Assembly: GCF_018457175.1 (NCBI RefSeq)
Contig: NZ_JAGFNU010000005.1
Coordinates: 62,001-126,000, forward strand
Length of the DNA stretch: 64,000 nucleotides
Origin: Pseudohalocynthiibacter aestuariivivens
GTDB lineage: Bacteria > Pseudomonadota > Alphaproteobacteria > Rhodobacterales > Rhodobacteraceae
Direction of reading: 5' to 3'
The notes under the pieces are model-generated. The model ran no database searches and had not been told where the DNA came from. It saw only the letters and a list, made by a program, of their open reading frames with translations. Below, one piece after another: positions 55,892 through 64,000 of this stretch. The first letter of the stretch is position 1; every line of letters begins with the position of its first letter. Position numbers and translations under genes: made by a program.

Positions 55892-56470
55892 ATGCCAGCC
55901 CCAAATGCCGCAGCAATGGAATTTCTGCTGACCCGCCGTTCGCGCCCAGCGAAAACACTTACCGGGCCCGCACCAGACCACGAGGCACTGATGCCAATCT
56001 TGTCAGCGGGCGCCCGTACACCTGACCACGGAAAGCTGGAACCATGGCGATTTATCGTTTTGGAGGGCACAGCACTTACGCGTCTCGCCGCGCTTGTTGA
56101 AGCCCGCGGGGTGGTGCTTGCGCTTGAAACAGACAAGATCGACAAAATGTACCGGCAGTTTGCTGATGCCGATCTGGCGGTTGCGGTGATATCCGCGCCA
56201 AAGCCGTCAGACAAGGTGCCGGAGATTGAACAGGTTTTATCTGCCGGGGCGGTATGTCTTTCGATGCTGAATGCCGCGCTGGCCTCTGGCTGGGGGGCGA
56301 ACTGGCTAACGGGCTGGGCGGCGCATGACTGCGTTTTTCTGCGCGATGGGCTTGGCCTGTCAGAAACAGAAAGCATTGCAGGTTTCATTCACATCGGAAC
56401 AGAAACCAATGCCCCGCCTGAACGACCCCGCCCTGATGTCGGCGCTATTACAGAATGGGTCGGCGCGTGA
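55892..56470 (+). CDS. Nitroreductase family protein
   Basis: A 192-residue FMN-dependent nitroreductase-type protein. N-terminal LLTRRSRPAKTLTGPAP (FMN-phosphate binding), LSAGARTPDHGKLEPWRFIV, VLSAGAVCLSMLNAALASGW and GFIHIGTET are the family signatures. Resembles YdjA/RutE-sized members. Substrate unknown. GGAGAGAAC precedes ATG 55892. It overlaps the following CysZ-like gene by four bases (GTGA), so they are coupled. Confidence 0.9.
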   Translation: MPAPNAAAMEFLLTRRSRPAKTLTGPAPDHEALMPILSAGARTPDHGKLEPWRFIVLEGTALTRLAALVEARGVVLALETDKIDKMYRQFADADLAVAVISAPKPSDKVPEIEQVLSAGAVCLSMLNAALASGWGANWLTGWAAHDCVFLRDGLGLSETESIAGFIHIGTETNAPPERPRPDVGAITEWVGA

Positions 56471-57168
56471 TTTTTTCTGATTTTTTAAAAGCCCTTACTC
56501 AGCTTAGTGACAAGCGGTTCCGCCGTGTACTTTGGATGGGGATTGGCCTGACAATTGCCCTTCTGTTTGGTGTCTACGCTGTTTTTCTGGGTGGCTTAAA
56601 TTGGCTGACACCAGATGAACTCACGCTTCCGTGGATTGGCGAAATCACCTGGGTTGATGATCTGCTGTCCTGGGCCTCTGTCTTTCTGATGATCGGGTTT
56701 TCAGTCTTTTTGATGGTGCCGGTCGCTTCGGCATTTACCGGGTTTTTCCTTGAAGATGTGGCGCAGGCGGTAGAGGACAAGCACTTTCCGTACCTGCAGC
56801 CTGCTCCCCGCATCCCGTTTAGTGAGAGCGTGCAGGACAGCCTAAATTTCCTCGCATTGCTTGTCGTTGCGAACATCTTAGCGCTATTCGTCTATGCAGC
56901 TTTTAATATCTTCGCGCCCCTGATTTTTTGGGCCCTGAACGGGTTTTTACTTGGGCGAGAGTATTTTCAATTGGTTGCCATGCGCAGGATTGGACGTGCT
57001 GATGCAAAAAAATTGCGCCGACGTCACATCGGGCAAATCTGGCTCGCAGGCGCACTGATGGCGGTGCCACTGTCCGTTCCGTTTGTGAATTTTCTCATAC
57101 CTGTGCTAGGTGCCGCGACTTTCACCCATTTGTTTCACCGATTACAGGCGCAGGCCCCATCCGGTTAA
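56467..57168 (+). CDS. EI24/CysZ-family membrane protein
   Basis: A 233-residue integral membrane protein with four main hydrophobic regions: VLWMGIGLTIALLFGVYAVF, ASVFLMIGFSVFLMVPVASA, LNFLALLVVANILALFVYAA and AGALMAVPLSVPFVNFLIPV. The sequence VASAFTGFFLEDVAQAVE and WALNGFLLGREYFQLVAMRR is typical of the EI24 domain. CysZ members transport sulfate; many alphaproteobacterial members have unknown roles. GTG 56467 is the start, overlapping the nitroreductase stop. Its 3' end overlaps the convergent DUF1467 gene by 47 bases. Confidence 0.85.
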   Translation: MIFSDFLKALTQLSDKRFRRVLWMGIGLTIALLFGVYAVFLGGLNWLTPDELTLPWIGEITWVDDLLSWASVFLMIGFSVFLMVPVASAFTGFFLEDVAQAVEDKHFPYLQPAPRIPFSESVQDSLNFLALLVVANILALFVYAAFNIFAPLIFWALNGFLLGREYFQLVAMRRIGRADAKKLRRRHIGQIWLAGALMAVPLSVPFVNFLIPVLGAATFTHLFHRLQAQAPSG

Positions 57169-57418
57169 ACCAGTCGATATCGCGCACTGTGATCTTACCA
57201 CTGAAGAGGATACCGGCAATAACAACCCAAAGCACACTGGCGATAGCCGTTGTTATCTTTGCCTTTTTCCCGATCTGCGGGTTATGAGGGGCACCCGCGT
57301 GTGTTCCGGGCACAATTTCACCCACGTCATCCTGTGTTTTAAGACGGATCGGCAAAACGCAGAGCATCACCAGAAACCAAAGGACGGCAAACAGAACGAT
57401 CGCTGAGGTGATGGACAT
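57122..57418 (-). CDS. DUF1467 family membrane protein
   Basis: A 98-residue protein of the DUF1467 family: a first helix (AIVLFAVLWFLVMLCVLPIR), a loop GTHAGAPHNPQIGKKAKITT and a second helix (AIASVLWVVIAGILFS). The LPIRLKTQDDVG and PGTHAGAP motifs are diagnostic. In many Rhodobacterales it follows the methylmalonyl-CoA epimerase gene, as here, where the start codon shares one base with the epimerase stop. The family's function is unknown. Confidence 0.88.
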   Translation of the reverse strand: MSITSAIVLFAVLWFLVMLCVLPIRLKTQDDVGEIVPGTHAGAPHNPQIGKKAKITTAIASVLWVVIAGILFSGKITVRDIDWFNRMGPAPVIGETNG

Positions 57419-57822
57419 CAGACCTGTTCCAGTTCAACCAAACAGCCGTTGAAATCTTTTGGATGCAGGAAAATCACCGGTTTTCCATGCGCGCCGATTT
57501 TTGGCTCTCCGGTGCCCAAGACGCGCGCACCCTCGGATTGCAGGTGGTCCCGGGCGGCAAGGATATCTTCGACCTCATAGCAGATGTGGTGAATACCGCC
57601 TGAGGGATTTTTCTCCAGAAACCCAGCAATCGGGCTGTTGTCGCCCAGTGGATAGAGCAGTTCTATCTTGGTGTTGGGAAGCTCTATGAATACGACGGTT
57701 ACGCCATGGTCCGGTTCATCCTGAGGTGCGCCGACATTGGCGCCAAGCGCACCCCGATACTGCGCGCAGGCTGCCTCCAGATCTGGGACCGCGATGGCAA
57801 CATGGTTAAGACGTCCAATCAT
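57418..57822 (-). CDS. mce: Methylmalonyl-CoA epimerase
   Basis: A 134-residue VOC-fold metalloenzyme that interconverts the (S) and (R) forms of methylmalonyl-CoA. GRLNHVAIAVPDLEAACAQY (metal His), TVVFIELPNTKIELLYP (metal Glu), GGIHHICYEVEDI (His) and VFLHPKDFNGCLVELEQ (catalytic Glu) are the expected motifs. AAGGAGTG precedes ATG 57822. It functions with propionyl-CoA carboxylase and the mutase, whose chaperone MeaB is encoded at 35.3 kb. Coupled with DUF1467 downstream. Confidence 0.95.
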   Translation of the reverse strand: MIGRLNHVAIAVPDLEAACAQYRGALGANVGAPQDEPDHGVTVVFIELPNTKIELLYPLGDNSPIAGFLEKNPSGGIHHICYEVEDILAARDHLQSEGARVLGTGEPKIGAHGKPVIFLHPKDFNGCLVELEQV

Positions 57823-57978
57823 TTTGAGCACTCCTTAGAAAGCGGATGCGGGGGTTATGGCCGCTGCAAACACTGCGTGCAAGCGGCGGTTGGACGCAGT
57901 GCCGTAGCCTGCATTAACGGGCTGTTCACGCAAAACCCGTTCTAATCCGACTCAGAAAGCTGAAACTGGGGAAAAAAG

Positions 57979-58695
57979 ATGGATAGCTATGATACCTTTA
58001 TGATGACTCGTGTACCAACAGCCGAACGTCCGCTGATGGGGCTTACGGTACTTGTTGTTGAAGACAGCCGATTTGCGAGCGAGGCGATGCGCCTGTTGTG
58101 TTTGCGCAGCGGGGCCCGCATCCGACGTGCTGATTGCCTTAAATCAGCGCGCCGCCACCTTGGGGTTTATCGGCCCTCAGTGGTTATTGTTGATCTTGGT
58201 TTGCCGGACGGGTCTGGCGCAGATCTGATACAAGAGCTGCACACAGGTGCAGCACGCGTTGACGTGATTTTAGCCACAAGCGGCGATGATGGTCTTGAAG
58301 ATGCGGCACTGGCCGCAGGTGCCGATGGGTTTATAGCAAAACCAATAGAAAGCCTGGCTGTCTTTCAGTCTATTGTCCTGGCAAACCTGCCCGGCGGTAT
58401 GCGCCCGACCGGGCCACGCCTTTTACCCGATGCGGAAATCAGGCCTGATCCAATCGCTTTCCGAGACGATTTGATTAGCATCACTCGCAAACTGAGCGAC
58501 AAAGCCGACAAGAGCACCCTAGACTATGTTGCGCAATTCCTTTCCGGAGTTGCACGAAGCGCCCACGACAGAGCCCTTGAAACAGCCGCAGGAGCACTTG
58601 CCAGAGACTGTGCCAAAGGCAACCCTCGGTGTTCTGACATTGCGCGATTGGCCGGAATTGTTCAGGAGCGACTGGAAAGAACTGCGTGTATTTGA
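57979..58695 (+). CDS. Orphan response regulator with helical C-terminal region
   Basis: A 238-residue protein with a complete receiver domain: acidic pair in LVVEDSRFASE (28-29), phospho-acceptor Asp in VIVDLGLPDGSG (72), Thr in ILATSGDDG (100) and Lys in FIAKPIES (121). The C-terminal about 90 residues have no HTH, kinase or enzymatic motif; they appear helical (ALETAAGALARDCAKGNP). An Hpt-like or protein-binding role is possible but no canonical HxLKG is seen. No histidine kinase is adjacent. A 14-pair hairpin terminator follows 11 bases after its stop. Confidence 0.8.
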   Translation: MDSYDTFMMTRVPTAERPLMGLTVLVVEDSRFASEAMRLLCLRSGARIRRADCLKSARRHLGVYRPSVVIVDLGLPDGSGADLIQELHTGAARVDVILATSGDDGLEDAALAAGADGFIAKPIESLAVFQSIVLANLPGGMRPTGPRLLPDAEIRPDPIAFRDDLISITRKLSDKADKSTLDYVAQFLSGVARSAHDRALETAAGALARDCAKGNPRCSDIARLAGIVQERLERTACI

Positions 58696-58706
58696 AAAAC
58701 AGCAAA

Positions 58707-58758
58707 TTTTGAAAACGGCGGCTGACTACACCAACGGGCATTCTCGCCGTTTTCAAAA
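58707..58758 (+). terminator. Long-stem hairpin after the response regulator
   Basis: TTTTGAAAACGGCG and CGCCGTTTTCAAAA form a 14-pair perfect stem with a 24-base loop. The A/T ends on both sides make it suitable as a terminator on either strand; no gene uses it from the other side. Confidence 0.65.
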
Positions 58759-58956
58759 ATGAATTAAGATATTGTTTTAAAGTTATTTTTCACTTTTCGC
58801 AGCACATAGAGCGCTAAAACCAACGTTCCTGCCTAAGAGCTTTCCATGCGGGGGTCGGGTTTTGCTACAGCTTTTCCCAAATCTTGCCACATTCACAATT
58901 CAAACTCCTTGTAGTGAAAAGCCAAAACTGATGAGCGAAAAGCAAGGCAATCTGAC

Positions 58957-59148
58957 ATGGAAACGATTTTTGATCTATTCGTGAGCGACGAAAACGGCAG
59001 CACAGCAGTCGACTGGCTCGTGTTGATTACCGGCGTTATGGCATTGTCCTTCGCAGTCATGTCAACCCTTGGCAAAGAAAACACCGTCTTGGCTTCAGAG
59101 ACATCAGGCCCTCAAACCAATGTTGTTTCGAACGGATCACAAAGCTGA
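58957..59148 (+). CDS. Flp-pilin-like short membrane peptide
   Basis: A 63-residue protein: DENGSTAVDWLVLITGVMAL resembles the N-terminal region of Flp-type pilins (DExGATAVEYGLI), with one hydrophobic helix and a polar tail. No tad/cpa assembly genes or prepilin peptidase lie nearby, so it may be a pilin homologue used elsewhere or a small membrane protein. Ribosome site moderate. A terminator shared with aspS follows. Confidence 0.6.
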   Translation: METIFDLFVSDENGSTAVDWLVLITGVMALSFAVMSTLGKENTVLASETSGPQTNVVSNGSQS

Positions 59149-59173
59149 TCTGAAACGAGTTTCGCAACGCACC

Positions 59174-59212
59174 TAAAAACCGCCCAGCAGATTTGCCGAG
59201 CGGTTCTTTTTG
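59174..59212. terminator. Bidirectional terminator between the Flp-like gene and aspS
   Basis: ACCGC (59179-59183) and GCGGT (59200-59204) enclose a shorter GCA/TGC inner pair. T-rich on the plus strand (TTCTTTTT) and A-rich ahead, so it works in both directions. Confidence 0.75.
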
Positions 59213-59226
59213 TCCAATCGTGCAAA

Positions 59227-61002
59227 TTAATCCTGTGGTATGACCCGCAAGCCAAGTTCGCGAAGTTGCTCGTTTGACGGCTCACTTGGGGCCGACATCA
59301 TCAGGTCTTCGGCGCGCTGGTTCATCGGGAACATGATGACCTCGCGGATATTGGCTTCATCCGCCAGCAACATCACGATCCGGTCAATCCCAGCGGCACA
59401 ACCACCGTGCGGCGGTGCGCCGTATTTAAAGGCATTCACCATTCCGCCAAAGCGGCTTTCCACCTCTTCCGCACCGTAACCGGCAAGTTCAAAAGCCTTG
59501 AACATGATTTCTGGTTTGTGGTTCCGAATCGCGCCCGACACCAGTTCATAACCGTTGCAGGCAAGGTCATATTGGTAGCCAAGGACGGAAAGCGGATCTC
59601 CATCAAGTGCGTCCATTCCGCCTTGTGGCATGGAAAACGGGTTATGGGAAAAGTCGATCTTACCGGTTTCTTCATCTGCCTCGTACATTGGAAAGTCGAC
59701 GATCCAGGCAAAAGCGAAGCGGTCTTGATCGATAAGACCCAGCGTCTCGCCAATCTCTGTGCGGGCCCGGCCAGCGACAGCCTCAAAAGCAGAAGGTTTT
59801 CCGCCAAGGAAGAACGCCGCATCACCAACCCCAAGATCAAGTTGCTGACGGATCGCCTCTGTCCGCTCGGGGCCGATGTTTTTGGCCAAGGGACCAGCGG
59901 CTTCCATACCGTTTTCACCATCACGCCAGAAAATATAGCCCATTCCGGGCAAACCTTGCGCCTGCGCAAAGGCATTCATCCGGTCACAGAATTTACGGCT
60001 GCCGCCACTGGGTGCCGGGATGGCGCGAATTTCGGTACCTTCCTGCTCCAGCAATTTTGCGAAAATTGCAAAACCGGAGCCTGCAAAATGTTCGCTCACA
60101 ATCTGCATCTTGATCGGGTTACGCAGGTCAGGCTTGTCGGTGCCGTACCAGAGAGCTGAATCGCGGAACGAGATTTGCTCCCATGTCTCGTCAACTTTGC
60201 GACCGCCGCCAAATTCCTCAAAGATTCCGCTGATGACCGGCTGGATCGTGTCAAAAACGTCCTGCTGGGTCACAAAGCTCATCTCAAGATCAAGTTGGTA
60301 AAAATCGGTTGGTGATCGGTCTGCACGCGGATCTTCATCCCTAAAACACGGCGCGATCTGGAAATATTTGTCAAATCCCGACACCATGATCAGCTGTTTG
60401 AACTGCTGCGGAGCCTGCGGAAGTGCGTAGAACCTGCCGGGGTGCTGGCGTGACGGGACCAAAAAGTCGCGCGCACCTTCGGGGCTTGAGGCTGTGATAA
60501 TAGGCGTCTGGAATTCTTTGAAACCCGTATCCCACATGCGCTGCCGCATTGACGCTACAACATCAGAACGCAAAATCATGTTGTGTTGCAGTTTTTCGCG
60601 GCGCAGGTCGAGGTAGCGGTATTTTAACCGGGTTTCTTCGGGATATTCCTGATCCCCAAAAACGATCAGGGGCAGTTCATCAGCAGCGCCCAACACTTCC
60701 ATATCACGGATGAAAACCTCGATTTCACCGGTTGGCAGCTTTGGGTTTATCAGGCTTTCGTCGCGTGCCTTAACCTCGCCATCAATGCGAATACACCACT
60801 CGCTGCGCAGGTTTTCAACCTCGGCAAAGACCGGGCTGTCGGGATCACACAGTACTTGCGTAACACCGTAATGGTCACGCAGATCGATAAACAAAATACC
60901 ACCATGATCGCGCACGCGGTGTACCCAGCCGGAAAGACGAACGGTCTCTCCAACATTTGCTTTGGTCAGTTCAGCGCAGGTCTGGCTACGAAAGGCGTGC
61001 AT
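59227..61002 (-). CDS. aspS: Aspartyl-tRNA synthetase
   Basis: A 591-residue class-II tRNA synthetase. The N-terminal OB-fold begins [20 protein letters not shown] and holds [20 protein letters not shown]; motif 2 is [19 protein letters not shown]; the bacterial GAD insertion lies in the middle; motif 3 is [18 protein letters not shown]. Length is that of bacterial AspRS. The start is set at ATG 61002 after GAGGG; the longer frame to 61047 is not family-like. Whether it also charges tRNA-Asn cannot be told here. Confidence 0.97.
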   Translation of the reverse strand: MHAFRSQTCAELTKANVGETVRLSGWVHRVRDHGGILFIDLRDHYGVTQVLCDPDSPVFAEVENLRSEWCIRIDGEVKARDESLINPKLPTGEIEVFIRDMEVLGAADELPLIVFGDQEYPEETRLKYRYLDLRREKLQHNMILRSDVVASMRQRMWDTGFKEFQTPIITASSPEGARDFLVPSRQHPGRFYALPQAPQQFKQLIMVSGFDKYFQIAPCFRDEDPRADRSPTDFYQLDLEMSFVTQQDVFDTIQPVISGIFEEFGGGRKVDETWEQISFRDSALWYGTDKPDLRNPIKMQIVSEHFAGSGFAIFAKLLEQEGTEIRAIPAPSGGSRKFCDRMNAFAQAQGLPGMGYIFWRDGENGMEAAGPLAKNIGPERTEAIRQQLDLGVGDAAFFLGGKPSAFEAVAGRARTEIGETLGLIDQDRFAFAWIVDFPMYEADEETGKIDFSHNPFSMPQGGMDALDGDPLSVLGYQYDLACNGYELVSGAIRNHKPEIMFKAFELAGYGAEEVESRFGGMVNAFKYGAPPHGGCAAGIDRIVMLLADEANIREVIMFPMNQRAEDLMMSAPSEPSNEQLRELGLRVIPQD

Positions 61003-61247
61003 CGGGTATTCCCTCGAGGGTAGTGAAAGCTTCGCGCCGATACACATTGCGTACGCCCGGAAGTCAAGGTCACAGTGAGAATTGCCTGTATTTTTGGGTG
61101 TTCAAATCAACGTAACCTCGGAATTCGGGCCAAAAAAACATCGAACTAGACAGGAAGGCCATGTTTTCACTAATATTTTGCATGGAAGGACGCTGAATCT
61201 GGGGCAGAGCGCGAATTTTAGTACCAGATATTTTTTAGGGGGATGTT

Positions 61248-62468
61248 ATGTGGGAAGCTCTCTTTGTACGAATGCTAAAGCAGCTAATTCGGCACGGTAC
61301 GCTGGATTTGCAACTTCCAAGTGGCCGCAAGGAACGGTTCGGAGATGGGGACGGATCTGTCGTAATTGCCCAGATCACTGACCCTGGTCTGCCGCGCCGC
61401 TTCATGATCAACCCGGAACTTACGATTGGGGAGGCCTATATGGAAGGCACCCTGAACATCGACAACGACGACTTGCACAGCTTTATCGCGCTTGGCATTC
61501 GGAACATGTCTGTCGGGCGTGGTCATGGGCTGGAACGGTTTTTTGGCCCATTCTTGCGATATGTCAGCCAATACAACCCAATGGGGCGCGCGCGCAGCAA
61601 TGTCGCGCATCATTATGATTTGTCTGGTGCGCTGTATGACCTTTTTCTGGATGAGGACAAGCAATATTCCTGTGCCTATTTTCGTCATCCTGATGACACG
61701 CTTGAACAAGCTCAGATACAAAAGAAAGCCCATATCGCACAGAAACTATGTCTTGAGCCAGGAATGCGGGTTCTTGATATCGGATGCGGCTGGGGCGGTA
61801 TGGCCATAACATTGGCCAAAGACTATGGCGTGCATGTTGTTGGTGTCACATTGTCAGAAGAACAACATAAAGTCGCACGCGCACGCGTTGATGCTGCGGG
61901 CCTGAACGAGCAGATCGATATACGCTTAACAGACTACCGCGCGCTGGATGGTAAATTTGACAGAGTAGTTTCTGTCGGAATGTTTGAGCACGTGGGCGTG
62001 CCGCATTACCGGGAGTATTTCAGTCACGTAAGCGACAGGCTAACGGACAACGGAATCGCATTGATACACACCATTGGGCGCGAATCGCCACCGGGACGCA
62101 CAAGCCCCTGGGTACTGAAGTATATTTTCCCAGGCGGTTATGTCCCTTCGCTTTCCGAGGTAAGCAAAGCGATCGAGAAGGAAGGTCTCTGGACCACAGA
62201 TGTTGAAGTTTGGCAGCTGCATTATGCTGAAACGCTAAAACATTGGTACACGCGTTTTATGGCAAATATCGATAAGGCCCGGCAGATTTACGATGACCGA
62301 TTCTGCAGGATGTGGCGGTTCTATCTGATTTCAGCGGAGCTCACATTTAGACTACACCGACAGGTTGTTTTTCAATTTCAACTCACCCGCAAACAAGGTG
62401 TCGTTCCCCTGACCCGCGATTACATTTACCAAGGCGATGAAAAACAGCACTGGCGGGCAGCGGAATAG
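61248..62468 (+). CDS. cfa: Cyclopropane-fatty-acyl-phospholipid synthase
   Basis: A 406-residue SAM-dependent enzyme that adds a methylene group across unsaturated acyl chains of membrane lipids. Motif I VLDIGCGWGGMAITLAKDYG near residue 185; the family's N-terminal region SNVAHHYDLSGALYDLFLDE (lipid binding) precedes it; GMFEHVGVPHYREYF and a C-terminal HYAETLKHWYTRFMANID follow. AGGGGGATG precedes ATG 61248. Standing alone between aspS and pabC. Confidence 0.93.
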   Translation: MWEALFVRMLKQLIRHGTLDLQLPSGRKERFGDGDGSVVIAQITDPGLPRRFMINPELTIGEAYMEGTLNIDNDDLHSFIALGIRNMSVGRGHGLERFFGPFLRYVSQYNPMGRARSNVAHHYDLSGALYDLFLDEDKQYSCAYFRHPDDTLEQAQIQKKAHIAQKLCLEPGMRVLDIGCGWGGMAITLAKDYGVHVVGVTLSEEQHKVARARVDAAGLNEQIDIRLTDYRALDGKFDRVVSVGMFEHVGVPHYREYFSHVSDRLTDNGIALIHTIGRESPPGRTSPWVLKYIFPGGYVPSLSEVSKAIEKEGLWTTDVEVWQLHYAETLKHWYTRFMANIDKARQIYDDRFCRMWRFYLISAELTFRLHRQVVFQFQLTRKQGVVPLTRDYIYQGDEKQHWRAAE

Positions 62469-62477
62469 ATTTCCGGG

Positions 62478-63116
62478 CTAAACCAGATGCGCCCTTATCA
62501 GACCACGCAGCGAATTCCCCACAAACAATCGCTGTGCCTTTTTAATATCGCGCTCTGTTAGTATTGCCTCTGCGGCCTCTCCTGCGTCCAGCATTTTCTG
62601 CCGCAACACACCGGGAAGCAGGCCACACGTAAGTGGTGGAGTAATCAAACCCTGCCCAAAATCCGCAAAAACATTCGTTATTGTTCCTTCGCAAATTTCG
62701 CCGCGTTCATTCAGAAAAATCAACTCGTCCACACCGTTCGGAAGGTTTGCACGGGCATTGTCGTAAAGCTGACGCTCTGTGGTTTTCACTTGCAACCAGC
62801 GGTCATCTGAGCGGAGCCTGTCTTTTGCAACCATAACGCGCCACGCGCTAACAGTCGATGATATTGGAAATACCTGCAGCTCAAATTTACCGTTTAACTT
62901 CAATGACATACGACATCGCCGCGTGTCAGTTCCCGAAACAGACGATAACAAATGCTGCGCAGCATTTCTGTCAAAATCAATCCCAAAACCCTGCGCGCTC
63001 TTTTCCATTCGCGAAAGATGGAGATCAAGATTTTGAAATCCCAGAGCCGGATCAAACCCAAACGTTTCAATCAGCTTGAGATCGGGGGGGAGATTTCTGC
63101 GTAGCGCACTTTCCAC
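62478..63116 (-). CDS. pabC: Aminotransferase class IV, aminodeoxychorismate lyase type
   Basis: A 212-residue PLP enzyme of fold type IV that makes p-aminobenzoate from aminodeoxychorismate. LKLIETFGFDP at the start, NLDLHLSRMEKSAQGFG, ELIFLNERGEICEGTITNVF and the end motif FVGNSLRGLIRAHL fit PabC. The PLP lysine is in LQVKTTERQLY. It overlaps the pabB gene by 46 bases on the same strand, hence the two are co-expressed in folate synthesis. The start ATG 63116 agrees with family N-termini. Confidence 0.88.
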   Translation of the reverse strand: MESALRRNLPPDLKLIETFGFDPALGFQNLDLHLSRMEKSAQGFGIDFDRNAAQHLLSSVSGTDTRRCRMSLKLNGKFELQVFPISSTVSAWRVMVAKDRLRSDDRWLQVKTTERQLYDNARANLPNGVDELIFLNERGEICEGTITNVFADFGQGLITPPLTCGLLPGVLRQKMLDAGEAAEAILTERDIKKAQRLFVGNSLRGLIRAHLV

Positions 63117-64000
63117 AGGGCTTCCTCATATTCGCCATCGGCTGTGCTGTCCCAGACAACACCGCCGCCAACATTAAGTCGCACAGCGCCACCTTCAAAG
63201 AGCGAAAGTGTGCGGATTGCAACGTTGAAACATGATGACCCGTCTGGCGCCATCCAGCCAATTGTACCGCAGTATATTCCGCGTGGCGTTGGTTCCAGAT
63301 CCCGGATTACCTGCATTGCACGGTTTTTGGGCGCGCCTGTGACTGAACCGCAGGGAAAAAGTGCGCGCAGGATATCGGGCAGGGATGTGCTTTCTTTAAG
63401 GTGCGCCGTTACGCGCGATACCATCTGATGAACTGTTGCGTAGCTATCGACACGAAACAATTCAGGCACTTTGACCGAGCCAACCTTGGATACCTGGCTG
63501 ATATCATTGCGTAAAAGATCAACGATCATCAGGTTTTCAGCGCGGTTTTTGGGGTCCTTCAGCAGCCAGTTGTAACGTTCATCGTCTTCACCTGCTGTTA
63601 TGCCGCGCGGGACCGTGCCTTTCATGGGCAATGTTTCAATTTCGCCGTCCGCTGTTGTACGAAAGAAAAGCTCAGGTGAACGCGACAGGATTTCCGGCCC
63701 AACCCCAAGATCAACATGCGCGCCGTAAAGCACAGGCTGACGCGCCGCCAAAAGACCGAAAAGTGCCTCGGCAGAGCCTGCGCGGTTCGCCAAAATTGGA
63801 AACGTCAGATTGGCCTGATAAATATCACCCGCCCCGATCAACGCGCGAAGCTTGTCAAACGCCCGGTGATAGTCATTTGCTGACCAAAGTGGCGTCAACG
63901 AAGACAAGACGGCCTCTCCCACGCCAATATTCGCTGAATCTGGCGTATCAAACACGCCAAAAAGCAGCAATGGTGTGTCGCGGTCTTCTGGCAAGAGATG
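63071..64000 (-). CDS. pabB: Aminodeoxychorismate synthase component I, 5' end outside window
   Basis: The C-terminal 310 or so residues of PabB, a chorismate-binding enzyme that, with PabA, forms aminodeoxychorismate. GDIYQANLTFPI and SPELFFR, then ETLPMKGTVPRG (the PIKGT-type motif), AENLMIVDLLRND and LFPCGSVTGAPKNRAM are present, as is the C-terminal IGWMAPDGSSCFNVAIRT and NVGGGVVWDSTADGEYEE. The reading frame is open beyond the window edge, so start and N-terminal domain are unseen. Coupled to pabC. Confidence 0.93.
   Translation of the reverse strand, partial: HLLPEDRDTPLLLFGVFDTPDSANIGVGEAVLSSLTPLWSANDYHRAFDKLRALIGAGDIYQANLTFPILANRAGSAEALFGLLAARQPVLYGAHVDLGVGPEILSRSPELFFRTTADGEIETLPMKGTVPRGITAGEDDERYNWLLKDPKNRAENLMIVDLLRNDISQVSKVGSVKVPELFRVDSYATVHQMVSRVTAHLKESTSLPDILRALFPCGSVTGAPKNRAMQVIRDLEPTPRGIYCGTIGWMAPDGSSCFNVAIRTLSLFEGGAVRLNVGGGVVWDSTADGEYEEALWKVRYAEISPPISS

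Noticed and set aside
58526-58762. Frame overlapping the end of the response regulator gene
   Set aside because: It lies mostly inside the regulator gene in another frame and its tail runs into the terminator hairpin.
61011-61020. CCCTCGAGGG palindrome before aspS
   Set aside because: It contains the aspS ribosome site and is only ten bases; no evidence that it is an operator.
1-64000. tRNA, rRNA, CRISPR arrays, insertion sequences, prophage
   Set aside because: Gene gaps were read by eye; no cloverleaf, spaced repeat series, transposase or phage structural gene was recognised. A tRNAscan or CRISPR search was not possible here.

Overview
The window looks like chromosomal DNA of a marine alphaproteobacterium of the Rhodobacterales (Roseobacter group). 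This rests on gene content: a GcrA cell-cycle regulator, a DmdB-like acyl-CoA ligase, PrpE with MeaB and methylmalonyl-CoA epimerase, a long malic enzyme with a phosphotransacetylase-like tail, and several small families typical of that order (DUF1467, a DUF6455-like protein, the Rhodobacterales-type Nudix protein). No rRNA, tRNA, CRISPR array, transposase or phage structural gene was recognised. Almost everything is housekeeping or central metabolism; a few low-GC genes and fragments are the accessory part.

Layout. 1-3.2 kb: thiolase (cut by the window start) and a FadB/FadJ-type multifunctional protein. 3.3-7.8 kb: sulfotransferase-like protein, DMT exporter, DmdB-like ligase, and a membrane-anchored M48-like protein that has lost its catalytic motif. 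7.8-14.5 kb: SPOR protein, then a compact leftward nucleoside-salvage operon (cdd-deoA-deoB-add-upp, with 4-base overlaps from deoA onward) behind a VOC-bicupin protein. 14.6-22.1 kb: maeB, prpE, and a two-gene phosphorelay (hybrid kinase with a C-terminal Hpt-like segment, followed by a sigma-54 activator). 22-29.4 kb: nadK, glyA, small membrane proteins, an orphan Phd/YefM antitoxin, a palindromic repeat, a 5'-truncated HAD gene, and lepA. 29.5-36.3 kb: YCII protein, MFS transporter, an Lrp/AsnC regulator divergent from leucine dehydrogenase, LMW phosphatase, a copper chaperone with a small cysteine protein, rpmB, meaB. 36.4-46.6 kb: hrpB, Nudix, gnd, argD-argF, a GlxA-type regulator, an ABC-2 permease, gcrA. 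46.8-48.3 kb: two secreted proteins of unknown function. 48.5-64 kb: AsmA, rimO, a nucleotidyltransferase-like fragment, IMPACT protein, DUF6455-like protein, a real M48 lipoprotein protease, YggU, class II deacetylase, nitroreductase, CysZ-like protein, DUF1467, epimerase, an orphan response regulator, a Flp-like peptide, aspS, cfa, pabC and pabB (cut by the window end).

Functional links. Propionyl-CoA handling is spread over prpE, the epimerase and meaB, and connects to beta-oxidation and the DmdB-like ligase. The nucleoside operon would feed deoxyribose phosphate and free bases into central metabolism, with upp recapturing uracil. The leucine dehydrogenase and its divergent regulator share an intergenic region holding two near-identical 12-base direct repeats 31 bp apart, a likely operator. 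Base composition is uneven: glyA, lepA and rimO are GC-rich; the truncated HAD gene, the nucleotidyltransferase fragment and the 46.8-48.3 kb pair are AT-richer than their neighbours, which suggests acquisition or replacement by recombination. I did not find a convincing new multi-gene system. The best leads are the catalytically dead M48 relative, the kinase/sigma-54 pair, the unknown secreted pair, and the palindromic regulatory candidates upstream of maeB and the SPOR gene.
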